From Desulfovulcanus ferrireducens (GTDB lineage Bacteria; Desulfobacterota; Desulfovibrionia; Desulfovibrionales; Desulfonatronovibrionaceae), in contig NZ_JAGUQP010000029.1 of the NCBI RefSeq assembly GCF_018704065.1, positions 1 through 32,028 of the forward strand: DNA of 32,028 bases, in the 5' to 3' direction. The notes under the pieces were generated by a model, which ran no database searches, was not told the origin of the DNA, and worked only from the letters and a program-made list of their open reading frames with translations. Shown here piece by piece: positions 16,426 to 24,014 of this stretch (within the stretch, counting starts at the first letter, position 1; the number at the start of each line of letters is the position of its first letter). A program made the position numbers and the translations under genes.

Positions 16426-17184
16426 TCACGTTAAACGAGCAAAAACCAGGTAGCCTGTGTGGGCCACCATGCGATCGTCGGGACGCAAACGCTGAGGTAC
16501 AGGTTTATAGCGACGGACCAGGATCTCCAGAACCTCGATCTCGCCAAATGGCCCTTGCTCAAGGCATTCCAGGAGCTTGCTTACCTGGTTGGTGGTAGGC
16601 AAAAGAAAACCAAGTGGTGCACCTGGTTTTAACGCGGAAGGGATATGCTCCAGATAATCCCATGGAGTGCGTACATCCAAAAAAAGAGTATCGACGTTTT
16701 CTTGTAAAAATCCTGCGCTAATATCATGATTAAACTGTTCTACCCTGCTTCCAAGACCTGCCCTTGCCAAATTCCGGGCACAGAGTTTAAAAAACTCCTC
16801 CCTGCGTTCGTAGGTGTAGACTTTGCCCTGTTCGCCCACAAACCAGGCCAGGGCTGTAGTCAATGCCCCCGACCCGGACCCGGCCTCAATGACCTTACTG
16901 CCCGGACCTATTCCCAGTTTAATTATAATATATCCAATTTCTTTAGGATAAATTATTTGCGTCTGTCTTTTGATCGATTTGATCAAATCATAAAGGGTTG
17001 GTTTCAATACAAGGTAGGGGCGGCCCAAATGGGTGGGCACTGTTTGTCCAAATCCTGCCTGCAAAACTTTTTTAAACTCTAGTTGTCCATCATGGGTGTG
17101 CAACACATCATCTGGATGGGCAAGCTTAAAGTAACGCTTGCCCTTGGGACTGACTAACATTACCAGTTGACCGGGCTTGAGCAT
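16426..17184 (-). CDS. tRNA (adenine58-N1)-methyltransferase, TrmI family
   Basis: SAM-dependent Rossmann methyltransferase of the TrmI/GCD14 family, which makes m1A58 in the T-loop of tRNA. The N-terminal beta domain contains GQLVMLVSPKGKRYF. The SAM-binding motif is VIEAGSGSGALTTALAWFVG, followed by VYTYERREEFFKLCARNLARAG and the DTLFLDVRTPWDYLEHIPSALKPG block typical of TrmI. At 252 aa it is of normal length for bacterial TrmI. It runs opposite to the next gene, from which it is divided by a CTCAACTA-type simple repeat. The exact target base is inferred from family. Confidence 0.9.
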   Translation of the reverse strand: MLKPGQLVMLVSPKGKRYFKLAHPDDVLHTHDGQLEFKKVLQAGFGQTVPTHLGRPYLVLKPTLYDLIKSIKRQTQIIYPKEIGYIIIKLGIGPGSKVIEAGSGSGALTTALAWFVGEQGKVYTYERREEFFKLCARNLARAGLGSRVEQFNHDISAGFLQENVDTLFLDVRTPWDYLEHIPSALKPGAPLGFLLPTTNQVSKLLECLEQGPFGEIEVLEILVRRYKPVPQRLRPDDRMVAHTGYLVFARLT

Positions 17185-17228
17185 AAATCCTCCATATTTG
17201 GTTAAACAACTTGAGAAAATTTAATCTA

Positions 17229-17269
17229 ACTCAACTTACTCAACTACTCAACTACTCACCCACTCAACC
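17229..17269. repeat. Heptad-like simple repeat (ACTCAACT type) in a divergent intergenic region
   Basis: About five degenerate units of ACTCAACT/ACTACTCA lie between the divergent TrmI-like and radical SAM genes, where promoters for both would be expected. The complementary unit AGTTGAG recurs at 22145 and in looser form at 23742-23770. Confidence 0.6.
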
Positions 17270-17290
17270 AAAAACAAAGGAGAGTAAAAG

Positions 17291-18229
17291 ATGCGCTTCA
17301 AATATATCTTTGGTCCGGTTTTATCTTCTCGTTTGGGAAAATCCCTGGGTGTTGACCTGCTAGGGAATAAAATTTGTAATTTTGACTGCCTATATTGTGA
17401 GGTAGGTAAAACCGAGGTCCATACAACAAAACGAGCACGCTACGTGCCCAAAGAAAAAATATTTACAGAACTGAAAGAATGGTTAGAACTTGACCTGCCT
17501 GAACCTGACTTTATCACTTTGGGAGGACAAGGAGAGCCCTGCTTAAACCTGGAATTAGGAGAAATAATCCGAGGCATTAAACTCATAGCTCCAAAGATTC
17601 CGGTAGCAGTTTTGACCAACGGTACGCTCCTTGGTGATGCCCATGTCAGAAAAGAAATAAGCCTGGCCGATGTAGTCTTGCCTTCGCTGGATACTGTTGT
17701 TGAAACCGAATTTAAAAAACTGAATCGCCCTTGTTCGGGTGTAAGTTTAAAAAAAATCATAGCCGGACTTTTAACCTGGAGAAGGGAATTTAACGGTAAA
17801 GTTTTTTTAGAAATCCTTCTAATTCCCGGTATAAATGATAGCCTGCAGAATTTAGAGGGTTTACAAAAATTTTGTTTACAGTTTAAAGCAGACAGAGTGG
17901 ACGTTGTCGGCATGACCAGGCCCGGGGCATACATCAAAGATTGTCTCTTAAGTAAAAGCGCTATAAACAAGTGGCAAAAGGTTCTAGGTGCAACCACCGA
18001 GCCAGCACAAAAAATTGAAGGCCAAAAGATTAAAGTCCGGGCGGATGAAGACATAATTCTGGCCTCCCTTACAAGAAGACCACAAACAAAAAAAGACCTG
18101 GCCCTGGCGTTGAGTATGGGGGAGGAAGAACTCAGCGAAATTTTAACCAGATTGGAAAACAAAGGAATTGTGACAAAAAATTATGACAGCAAGAATACAA
18201 AAGAATTTTACACAGTTGATAAGAGGTAA
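17291..18229 (+). CDS. Radical SAM protein (COG0731-like) with C-terminal winged-helix-like region
   Basis: Radical SAM enzyme carrying the [4Fe-4S] cysteine triad CNFDCLYC (Cys29, Cys33, Cys36), followed by FITLGGQGEPCLN and VAVLTNGTLL, the usual SAM-binding strands. It resembles the COG0731 Fe-S oxidoreductase group. These are related to wyosine-type tRNA enzymes, but bacterial members lack an assigned reaction. Residues ~245-312 (RRPQTKKDLALALSMGEEELSEILTR... ) look like a helix-turn-helix domain. The start ATG has GGAGAG at good distance. The stop is two bases from the rng start, so these two are almost certainly co-transcribed, hinting at an RNA-related role. That role is inference only. 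Confidence 0.85.
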   Translation: MRFKYIFGPVLSSRLGKSLGVDLLGNKICNFDCLYCEVGKTEVHTTKRARYVPKEKIFTELKEWLELDLPEPDFITLGGQGEPCLNLELGEIIRGIKLIAPKIPVAVLTNGTLLGDAHVRKEISLADVVLPSLDTVVETEFKKLNRPCSGVSLKKIIAGLLTWRREFNGKVFLEILLIPGINDSLQNLEGLQKFCLQFKADRVDVVGMTRPGAYIKDCLLSKSAINKWQKVLGATTEPAQKIEGQKIKVRADEDIILASLTRRPQTKKDLALALSMGEEELSEILTRLENKGIVTKNYDSKNTKEFYTVDKR

Positions 18230-18231
18230 AA

Positions 18232-19698
18232 ATGCCTAGTAAACAAAGAAAAAGAAAAATGTTTATCAGTGTTTTGCCAGGAGAGCAGATTGAAGTGGCC
18301 CTGGCTGAAGATGGCCGTCTACAGGAATATTATGTGGAAATGTTGCATCAATCCAAGACCAAGGGCAATATTTACAAAGGAAAAATCCACAACATTGATC
18401 CGGCACTGCAGGCAGCGTTCATTAATTACGGGGGCCCAAAAAATGGTTTCCTGCAAGTGGATGAAGTCCATCCCGAATATTATCACTCGGACATCAAACC
18501 ATTAAAAGGCCATAAATACCCCCCTCTGCAAAGGGTGCTAAGGCCTGGACAGGAAATCCTGGTTCAGGTGGTCAAGGAGCCAACCGGAAACAAAGGAGCT
18601 TTTTTAACAACTTACCTGTCTCTGCCCGGAAGGTATTTTGTTCTCACCCCTGGTCGGGAACAACTTGGAATTTCTAGAAAAATTACCAATGAGAAAGAAA
18701 GAGAAAGGCTGCGCAAGATTGTCGAAGAATTCAAACTGGAGACGGGTTTAGGGGTTATTGTACGCACAGCCAGCGAAGGTCAGAGTAAGGCCAGCCTGTC
18801 CAGGGATTTACAATTCCTGAAGCGGCTGTGGAAAGAGGTCCGCAAGCGAGGTGTTTCAGAATCCGCTCCGGCCTTGATTTATGAAGAGAAGGACTTGGCC
18901 TTTCGGGCAATCCGAGACTATCTGACCCAGGATGTGGCAGAAGTATGGGTCGACCATGAAGAAACTGCTGAGCAGGTGCGCGAATTTGTCTCCCTGATTT
19001 TTCCCAGACGCAAAAAAATGGTCAAATTCCATTCTGATACTGGAAAAACCCTGCTGGAGAGGTTTAACTTAGAAGGTCAACTAGCCCAGATTTATTCTCG
19101 TGAGGTGGAGCTACCCTGCGGAGCCAGGTTGGTCTTTGATCAGACCGAGGCCTTGATGGCCGTAGATATCAATTCCGGGAAAATCGCGGGAGAAAAAAAT
19201 TTCAAGGAGATGGCCTTCAAGGCAAATTTAGAGGCAGCTGAAGAAATACCTCATCAACTAAGACTTCGTGATGTGGGAGGACAGATAGTTATTGATTTCA
19301 TCGAAATGAAAGACAAAAAATACATAAGAGAAGTGGAAAAAACTTTAAGAGCCGGCCTGAAGTCAGACAAGGCACGCACAGAAATGAATCCCATGTCCAG
19401 GTTTGGATTGGTTCAATTGGTCCGGCAGCGTCTGGGAATATCGGCCTTGTCCGTAACCATGCAAAACTGTCCGCACTGCCAGGGGACAGGTATGGTCAGG
19501 AATTTGGAATGGCAAGCTCAGCAAGCCTTAAAGGAAATTTATCGTGGCCTGCGCCGTAAAAATTGCCCCGAACCTTTTGAGTTCAAAGCAGATCCTGAAT
19601 TGGCCCTGTACTTATTGAACCACAAACGGGATAAACTCCGGGACTGGGAAATCAAGTTCGAGCGACACGTTCACATCGTGCCTCAGAAGCTAAGTTAG
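18232..19698 (+). CDS. rng: Ribonuclease E/G family endoribonuclease (RNase G-like)
   Basis: Single-strand-specific endoribonuclease for rRNA maturation and mRNA decay. At 488 aa it equals RNase G length and lacks the long degradosome-scaffold tail of RNase E. The S1 domain spans about residues 35-125 (GNIYKGKIHNIDPALQAAFI, GFLQVDEV). The DNase I-like catalytic part has LMAVDINSGK and GGQIVIDFIEMK, each with a metal-binding Asp. The zinc-link cysteines are in NCPHCQGTG. A GAGG Shine-Dalgarno precedes the ATG. It follows the radical SAM gene by two bases and precedes queH by ten. Confidence 0.95.
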   Translation: MPSKQRKRKMFISVLPGEQIEVALAEDGRLQEYYVEMLHQSKTKGNIYKGKIHNIDPALQAAFINYGGPKNGFLQVDEVHPEYYHSDIKPLKGHKYPPLQRVLRPGQEILVQVVKEPTGNKGAFLTTYLSLPGRYFVLTPGREQLGISRKITNEKERERLRKIVEEFKLETGLGVIVRTASEGQSKASLSRDLQFLKRLWKEVRKRGVSESAPALIYEEKDLAFRAIRDYLTQDVAEVWVDHEETAEQVREFVSLIFPRRKKMVKFHSDTGKTLLERFNLEGQLAQIYSREVELPCGARLVFDQTEALMAVDINSGKIAGEKNFKEMAFKANLEAAEEIPHQLRLRDVGGQIVIDFIEMKDKKYIREVEKTLRAGLKSDKARTEMNPMSRFGLVQLVRQRLGISALSVTMQNCPHCQGTGMVRNLEWQAQQALKEIYRGLRRKNCPEPFEFKADPELALYLLNHKRDKLRDWEIKFERHVHIVPQKLS

Positions 19699-19708
19699 GC
19701 AACTACTG

Positions 19709-20263
19709 ATGGACAAAAAAAGGGTTCTTCTTCATATTTGCTGTGGCCCTTGCGCCATTTATCCATTAACCTGGCTAAAAAAACAGGGGTATGAAGTCGT
19801 TGGCCTTTATTACAATCCCAATATTCATCCCTTGCAGGAATATGTACGGCGCAAGCAGGCACTGCAGGAGGTGGCAGCCAGATTGGAGGTCAAAGTCATC
19901 TTCAAAGACGAGGATTATGACCCTGGTCTTTATCTGCGGCAGGTAGTATTCAGGGAGGAGAACCGCTGCTTTTACTGTTATCAGATGCGCCTGGAGCGGG
20001 CAGCGGCCATCGCAAAGCGAGGGAACTTTGATTATTTTACAACCACTTTACTCTATAGCAAGTTCCAAAAACACGATCAGATCGCCGGTTTGGGCCGTGA
20101 CCTGGCTGGAAGCGGCAAGGTTCAGTTTTTATATGTTGATTTTCGTCAGGGGTGGAAACAAGGAATTAAGATTTCAAAAGAATGGAAAATTTATCGGCAG
20201 CAATATTGCGGTTGTATCTACAGTGAGTTTGAACGGTATAAAAAATTACTGACAGGTCAGTAG
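19709..20263 (+). CDS. queH: Epoxyqueuosine reductase QueH
   Basis: Catalyses the last step of queuosine synthesis in tRNA, reduction of epoxyqueuosine to queuosine, as a non-homologous substitute for QueG. The 184 aa protein (former DUF208) has the characteristic cysteines: LLHICCGPCA (Cys11, Cys12, Cys15), NRCFYCYQMRL (Cys87, Cys90) and QYCGCIYSE (Cys167, Cys169). The conserved YYNPNIHP and TTTLLYSKFQKH blocks are present. It lies ten bases after rng and fourteen before hemW in one tight plus-strand run. Confidence 0.94.
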   Translation: MDKKRVLLHICCGPCAIYPLTWLKKQGYEVVGLYYNPNIHPLQEYVRRKQALQEVAARLEVKVIFKDEDYDPGLYLRQVVFREENRCFYCYQMRLERAAAIAKRGNFDYFTTTLLYSKFQKHDQIAGLGRDLAGSGKVQFLYVDFRQGWKQGIKISKEWKIYRQQYCGCIYSEFERYKKLLTGQ

Positions 20264-20277
20264 TTACGAAACATAAA

Positions 20278-21405
20278 ATGCTCCTCTATGTTCATTTTCC
20301 TTTTTGCCGGAAAAAATGTAATTATTGTGCCTTTTTTTCCCAGAAACTTGTGCCGGAGATGGTCCAGATTTACCTGACCAGCCTGAAAAATGAGATTGTA
20401 TTCTGGTCCAATGAATTTAATTTTCCGGCTATCTCCAGTATCTATTTTGGCGGCGGCACTCCTTCTCTTTTATCTTCAGAAATTCTTGACCGGATTATTA
20501 ATTGGATCAACAAATACTTTCACCTGGCTCCTGCCTTGGAATTTACTTTAGAGGCAAACCCAGAATCCCTTGATAAAAAAGAGAAGGTTTCAGCCCTAAG
20601 AAAAATTGGCGTAAATCGAATCAGTCTTGGGATACAAAGTCTAAATGATGAAGACCTGAATTTCTTGGGTCGGGTACACACGGCCAAGCAGGCACACACT
20701 TCTTTCAGGCTTCTACGTGAAGCAGGCTTTGCCAATATCAGCCTGGATTTTATCTGGGGCCTGCCAGGACAGACATTACCCAAATGGCTTGGCATGTTAA
20801 AAAAAGTGGTTAAATTAAAACCAGAACATATATCCTGCTATGCCCTTACCATTGAACCCGGGACAAAACTAGCTCAAATAAAAGATAAACTCACCCTGCC
20901 TGATGAAAATGAACAGGGTAAAATGTATGTTTATGGGGGGGAACTTCTGGAAAGCGAAGGATACCTTCAATATGAAATCTCCAATTTTGCTCGAATAGGT
21001 TATTCATGTAGACACAACCAAGGTTACTGGGATGGACAGGACTTTTTAGGCCTGGGTCCTTCGGCAGTCTCTACCATAAAAGACAAACGCTGGCAGAACC
21101 CGGCTAACATCAAGGATTATCAAAAGCTGGTAGAGCAAAAGTATAAAGGTCTTGAATATGAGTTTTTGGATGAGAAGAAGAAAACCAATGAACTGGTTAT
21201 GCTCTCCTTGCGCACCAGCAAGGGACTAAAACTTAAAACATATCGACGATTGACTGGAAAAAATTTTGTCCAAGAATATGCAACTCTGGTAAATCTGCTG
21301 CATAAAAACCATCTGATAAGACTTTGCAATGGTTATTTACGCTTGACCAAGACCGGAATGCTGGTCAGCGATACCATTATTGAACGATTTATGGAGGAGG
21401 CTTAA
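20278..21405 (+). CDS. hemW: HemW-like radical SAM protein (coproporphyrinogen oxidase family)
   Basis: Radical SAM protein with N-terminal YVHFPFCRKKCNYCAFFS (Cys10, Cys14, Cys17 bind the [4Fe-4S] cluster). The absence of HemN's extra fourth cysteine points to HemW, a haem-binding chaperone-like protein, not to an oxygen-independent CPO. Further family blocks are SIYFGGGTPSLL, FTLEANPESLD, RISLGIQSLND, LDFIWGLPGQ and YEISNFAR. At 375 aa it is of HemW length, with a C-terminal wHTH-like end (MLSLRTSKGLKL). It closes the radical SAM-rng-queH-hemW run. A dispersed repeat starts 16 bases after its stop. Confidence 0.9.
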   Translation: MLLYVHFPFCRKKCNYCAFFSQKLVPEMVQIYLTSLKNEIVFWSNEFNFPAISSIYFGGGTPSLLSSEILDRIINWINKYFHLAPALEFTLEANPESLDKKEKVSALRKIGVNRISLGIQSLNDEDLNFLGRVHTAKQAHTSFRLLREAGFANISLDFIWGLPGQTLPKWLGMLKKVVKLKPEHISCYALTIEPGTKLAQIKDKLTLPDENEQGKMYVYGGELLESEGYLQYEISNFARIGYSCRHNQGYWDGQDFLGLGPSAVSTIKDKRWQNPANIKDYQKLVEQKYKGLEYEFLDEKKKTNELVMLSLRTSKGLKLKTYRRLTGKNFVQEYATLVNLLHKNHLIRLCNGYLRLTKTGMLVSDTIIERFMEEA

Positions 21406-21421
21406 AGAATAAGGTTAAAAA

Positions 21422-21895
21422 AGCCTGTGGCCGAACCTGTTATCAACTCAATTTCCATTGTTCATTCCTGTCTTGGTTTCTTTCATGCTGGTACAAAGAC
21501 TTGAACCCATCTAAAACTTGCTTGCGGACAGAGCATAATGGGATATTTTGGGTAAACAAATATTCTTTTAATTATAGCTGAGTTGAGCCATTTTCACTCA
21601 ATGGGTGAGATTGCCACGGACAGCTTCGCTGCCCTCGCAATGACGAACTCGCTCCTGTCATTGCGAGTGGAACAAAGTGTAGCGAAGCAATCTCAAAGTT
21701 TGAACTGCAAAAAAAATCGCTCAATTTAAACTGTCGATAGTTATGTCAGTATCGCAAAGTATTTAGCCCATTCATCCCGATGCTCTGTTTTTCCGCAAGC
21801 TTCATTAAGATTGGGTTACCCAAGCCGTTTGTAATGCATTTCAGAAACCAAGACTTTCATTCAGCGGTTAAAATAGGAGGGTTCGGGCACAGGCT
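21422..21895 (+). repeat. Dispersed palindromic repeat, complete copy B (474 bp, MITE-like)
   Basis: Terminal inverted repeats AGCCTGTGGCCGAACC (21422-21437) and, at 21880-21895, the complement of AGCCTGTGCCCGAACC match at 15 of 16 positions. AAAAA lies directly outside both ends. The two arms are collinear: GTCTTGGTTTCT, GCTTGCGGACAGAGCAT and GAGCCATTTT-like blocks on the left reappear inverted, in mirror order, on the right. The 88-bp dyad core is 21607-21694. There is no convincing ORF. The copy fills nearly the whole space between hemW and the DUF2905 gene. Confidence 0.9.
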
Positions 21896-21911
21896 AAAAA
21901 GGAGAAAAGAT

Positions 21912-22136
21912 ATGGGCGAGTGGTCTGAAATAGGTAAACTTTTAATCGTCTTTGGCCTGATTCTAATCGGAATAGGCCTCTTTTTACTCTTTGGCGATAA
22001 ACTGCCTCTAAAATTAGGCCACCTACCTGGAGATATTGTCTATGAACGGGGGAATTTTAAATTTTACTTTCCCTGGGTGACCTGTCTAGTCATAAGTATT
22101 ATTTTGACTCTGATCTTTTCTCTTTGGCGCAGATGA
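21912..22136 (+). CDS. Small membrane protein, DUF2905 type
   Basis: A 75-aa protein with two hydrophobic segments (LLIVFGLILIGIGLFLLFG near the N terminus and TCLVISIILTLIFSLW at the C terminus). Between them is the conserved-looking stretch LGHLPGDIVYERGNFKFYFP, which I recognise as the DUF2905 pattern (LGRLPGDI...). The function is unknown and the location is the inner membrane. I start it at ATG 21912-21914, with AAGGAG nine bases upstream. A longer in-frame reading to 21780 would run through the dispersed repeat and is rejected. The repeat ends only 16 bases before the start, so its promoter lies in, or beyond, that repeat. Confidence 0.85.
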   Translation: MGEWSEIGKLLIVFGLILIGIGLFLLFGDKLPLKLGHLPGDIVYERGNFKFYFPWVTCLVISIILTLIFSLWRR

Positions 22137-22280
22137 AGAAGGTAGTTGAGAAGTTGGGAAGATAAGAAGACAGGCCAATCCGTAGTTGCAAAGCTAGTTT
22201 TTTCGCCATTACGGCCAAATCTTCATTCAAGCTGCATACTTGCCTAACTTCTTAACCTCTTATCTTCTCAACTTCCTTCC
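22137..22280. repeat. Inverted purine/pyrimidine simple repeats between convergent genes
   Basis: GGTAGTTGAGAAGTTGGG and GAAGATAAGAAGA near 22141-22170 are answered by pyrimidine-rich CTTCTTAACCTCTTATCTTC and TCAACTTCC near 22249-22275. The arms could pair imperfectly over a loop of about 80 nt, and they resemble those at 3434-3536. No classical terminator is present. Confidence 0.5.
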
Positions 22281-23675
22281 TTAAATTCTATTCAACGCCC
22301 TCTTCATCCTCCTAATAGTCCGTTCTTTCCCCAGAACTTCCATAGTCTCGAAGAGACCGGGACTGGCAGTCCTGCCGGTGATGGCCACCCGAATGGGTTG
22401 GGCTATGACCTTAAATTTTATGTTAGCATCTTCCAGGTATTTTGCCAAAATATTTTCCAGCTCTTGCCGATCAAAGGTTTCAGCCTGCTCCAAACGCCTG
22501 ATGATCTCCTGAAGGTGGTTTCTGGCCTCATCTGACAGGAATTTTTGCACTGCTTTTGCGTCATACTGGAGCTGATCATCGGCAACCAAAAAGAACTCTG
22601 CCTGGTCGGCCATTTCCATAATCGTTTTAGCCCTGGGCTGAAGCAGGGGCACAATCTTTTCCAGGTAGGTCAAGTCTAAGTCTGAGTGACTGTCCCGGAT
22701 ATGCTCGCTTAGAAGCCTGGCCAACCGTCGGGGATCTCCTTCCTTTATGTAGTGGCTATTCAACCACAATAATTTATCCATATCAAAGACACTGGCTGAC
22801 TTGCTCAAGTTTTCCAAGGAAAACTTTTCAATCAGCTCTTCGCGGGAGAATATCTCTTCATCCCCATAGGCCCAGCCCAAACGTACCAGATAGTTGATCA
22901 TGGCTTCAGGCAAAAAGCCCATTTCTTTGTATTTCATTACTGACGTAGCGCCGTGGCGCTTGGAAAGTTTTTTCTTGTCAGGCCCCAGAATCATGGGCAC
23001 ATGCCCAAAAAGAGGCACGTTAAGCTCCAAGGCCCTGTAGATGAGGATCTGTTTGGGGGTATTGTTGATATGATCGTCCCCGCGCAAAACATGGGTTACC
23101 CCCATAGTCGCATCATCCACCACCACGGCCAGGTTATAGGTAGGTGTGCCATCAGCTCTCTGGAGTACAAAATCATCCAATTCTTCATTATTTACAGCAA
23201 TCGGTCCTTTGACCAGATCATGAAATGCTGTTTGGCCAGCCAAAGGGGCCTTTAAGCGAATAACCCGCCCAGGACCCGGGCCAAGATTTTTTTCCCGGCA
23301 GCGGCCATTGTATTTAGGCTTAAGGCCTTTGGCCCTTGCTTCTTCACGCATGGCATCCACTTCTTCAGGGGTACACTGGCAATAGTAGGCCTGGCCCGTG
23401 TCCACCAACTTCTGGATATATTCACGATATAGGTCTAAACGCTGGCTTTGAAAATATGGCCCCTGATCATAATCCAAACCAAGCCAATCCATTGCATCCA
23501 GAATGGCCTGGGTCATTTCTTCTCTTGAACGTTCAAGATCGGTATCTTCAATGCGTAGGATAAACTCCCCGCCATTTTTTCGGGCCAGGAGCCAGTTGAA
23601 GAGAGCGGTTCTAGCACCGCCAATATGCAGATAACCAGTGGGGCTGGGAGCAAATCGGGTAATTACTTTGGTCAT
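22281..23675 (-). CDS. gltX: Glutamyl-tRNA synthetase
   Basis: Class I aminoacyl-tRNA synthetase charging tRNA with glutamate. The 464 aa protein has the HIGH-type motif RFAPSPTGYLHIGGARTALF, the KMSKS-type motif KKLSKRHGA, FILRIEDTDLERS, and a zinc-type cysteine set (YYCQCTPEEVD and YNGRCRE). The C-terminal anticodon-binding helices end with RRMKRALNRI. Whether it is discriminating, or also charges tRNA-Gln for the GatCAB route, cannot be told here. The neighbouring nifU-like gene is upstream on the same strand after about 100 bases that carry a weak heptad repeat. Confidence 0.97.
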   Translation of the reverse strand: MTKVITRFAPSPTGYLHIGGARTALFNWLLARKNGGEFILRIEDTDLERSREEMTQAILDAMDWLGLDYDQGPYFQSQRLDLYREYIQKLVDTGQAYYCQCTPEEVDAMREEARAKGLKPKYNGRCREKNLGPGPGRVIRLKAPLAGQTAFHDLVKGPIAVNNEELDDFVLQRADGTPTYNLAVVVDDATMGVTHVLRGDDHINNTPKQILIYRALELNVPLFGHVPMILGPDKKKLSKRHGATSVMKYKEMGFLPEAMINYLVRLGWAYGDEEIFSREELIEKFSLENLSKSASVFDMDKLLWLNSHYIKEGDPRRLARLLSEHIRDSHSDLDLTYLEKIVPLLQPRAKTIMEMADQAEFFLVADDQLQYDAKAVQKFLSDEARNHLQEIIRRLEQAETFDRQELENILAKYLEDANIKFKVIAQPIRVAITGRTASPGLFETMEVLGKERTIRRMKRALNRI

Positions 23676-23741
23676 ATTTTTATGTTGGGGTTTAAGGTTT
23701 AGGACTAATACTTATATTGAACACACGGTTTGCTGGGTAAT

Positions 23742-23770
23742 GTCCAACTATTCGACTGCTCAACCATTCT
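23742..23770. repeat. Degenerate heptad-like tract upstream of gltX
   Basis: CAACTATTCGACTGCTCAACCATTCTACC shows loose seven- to eight-base periodicity of the CTCAACNATT kind, in register with the cleaner tract at 17229-17269. Confidence 0.3.
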
Positions 23771-23777
23771 ACCAGCC

Positions 23778-23999
23778 TTAAACTGCTTCTACAGCCTTTA
23801 GTTCCGGAATTTCTTTGAGAAGAAGGCGTTCAATGCCATTTTTAAGAGTCATCTGAGACATGGGGCAACCCTGGCAGGCACCCTTTAGCCTTACTTTGAC
23901 TATTCCGTTATCTGTCACTTCAACTAATTCTACATCCCCACCATCAGCCTGTAAAGTAGGCCTGATTTTATCCAGAACTTGCTCAACTTTTTCACGCAT
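23778..23999 (-). CDS. NifU C-terminal-domain (NfuA-type) iron-sulfur scaffold protein
   Basis: A 73-aa stand-alone NifU-like domain. It has the hallmark [20 protein letters not shown] and the cluster-binding [12 protein letters not shown] with Cys42 and Cys45. Such proteins carry [4Fe-4S] or [2Fe-2S] clusters to apo-proteins in the cytoplasm. The window encodes several Fe-S enzymes (three CxxxCxxC or multi-cysteine proteins in 17291-21405), which are possible clients. The start ATG 23997-23999 has an AGGAGG-type Shine-Dalgarno. Confidence 0.94.
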   Translation of the reverse strand: MREKVEQVLDKIRPTLQADGGDVELVEVTDNGIVKVRLKGACQGCPMSQMTLKNGIERLLLKEIPELKAVEAV

Positions 24000-24014
24000 A
24001 GTTTCCTCCTATTA

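Noticed and set aside
17440-18162. 240-aa open frame on the minus strand opposite the radical SAM gene
   Set aside because: Serine- and arginine-rich composition with no motif; it is the antisense shadow of a gene with clear cysteine and SAM motifs.
21780-21911. In-frame 5' extension of the DUF2905 gene giving a 118-aa protein
   Set aside because: The extension translates the dispersed repeat; homologues start at MGEW-like positions and a good Shine-Dalgarno precedes ATG 21912.
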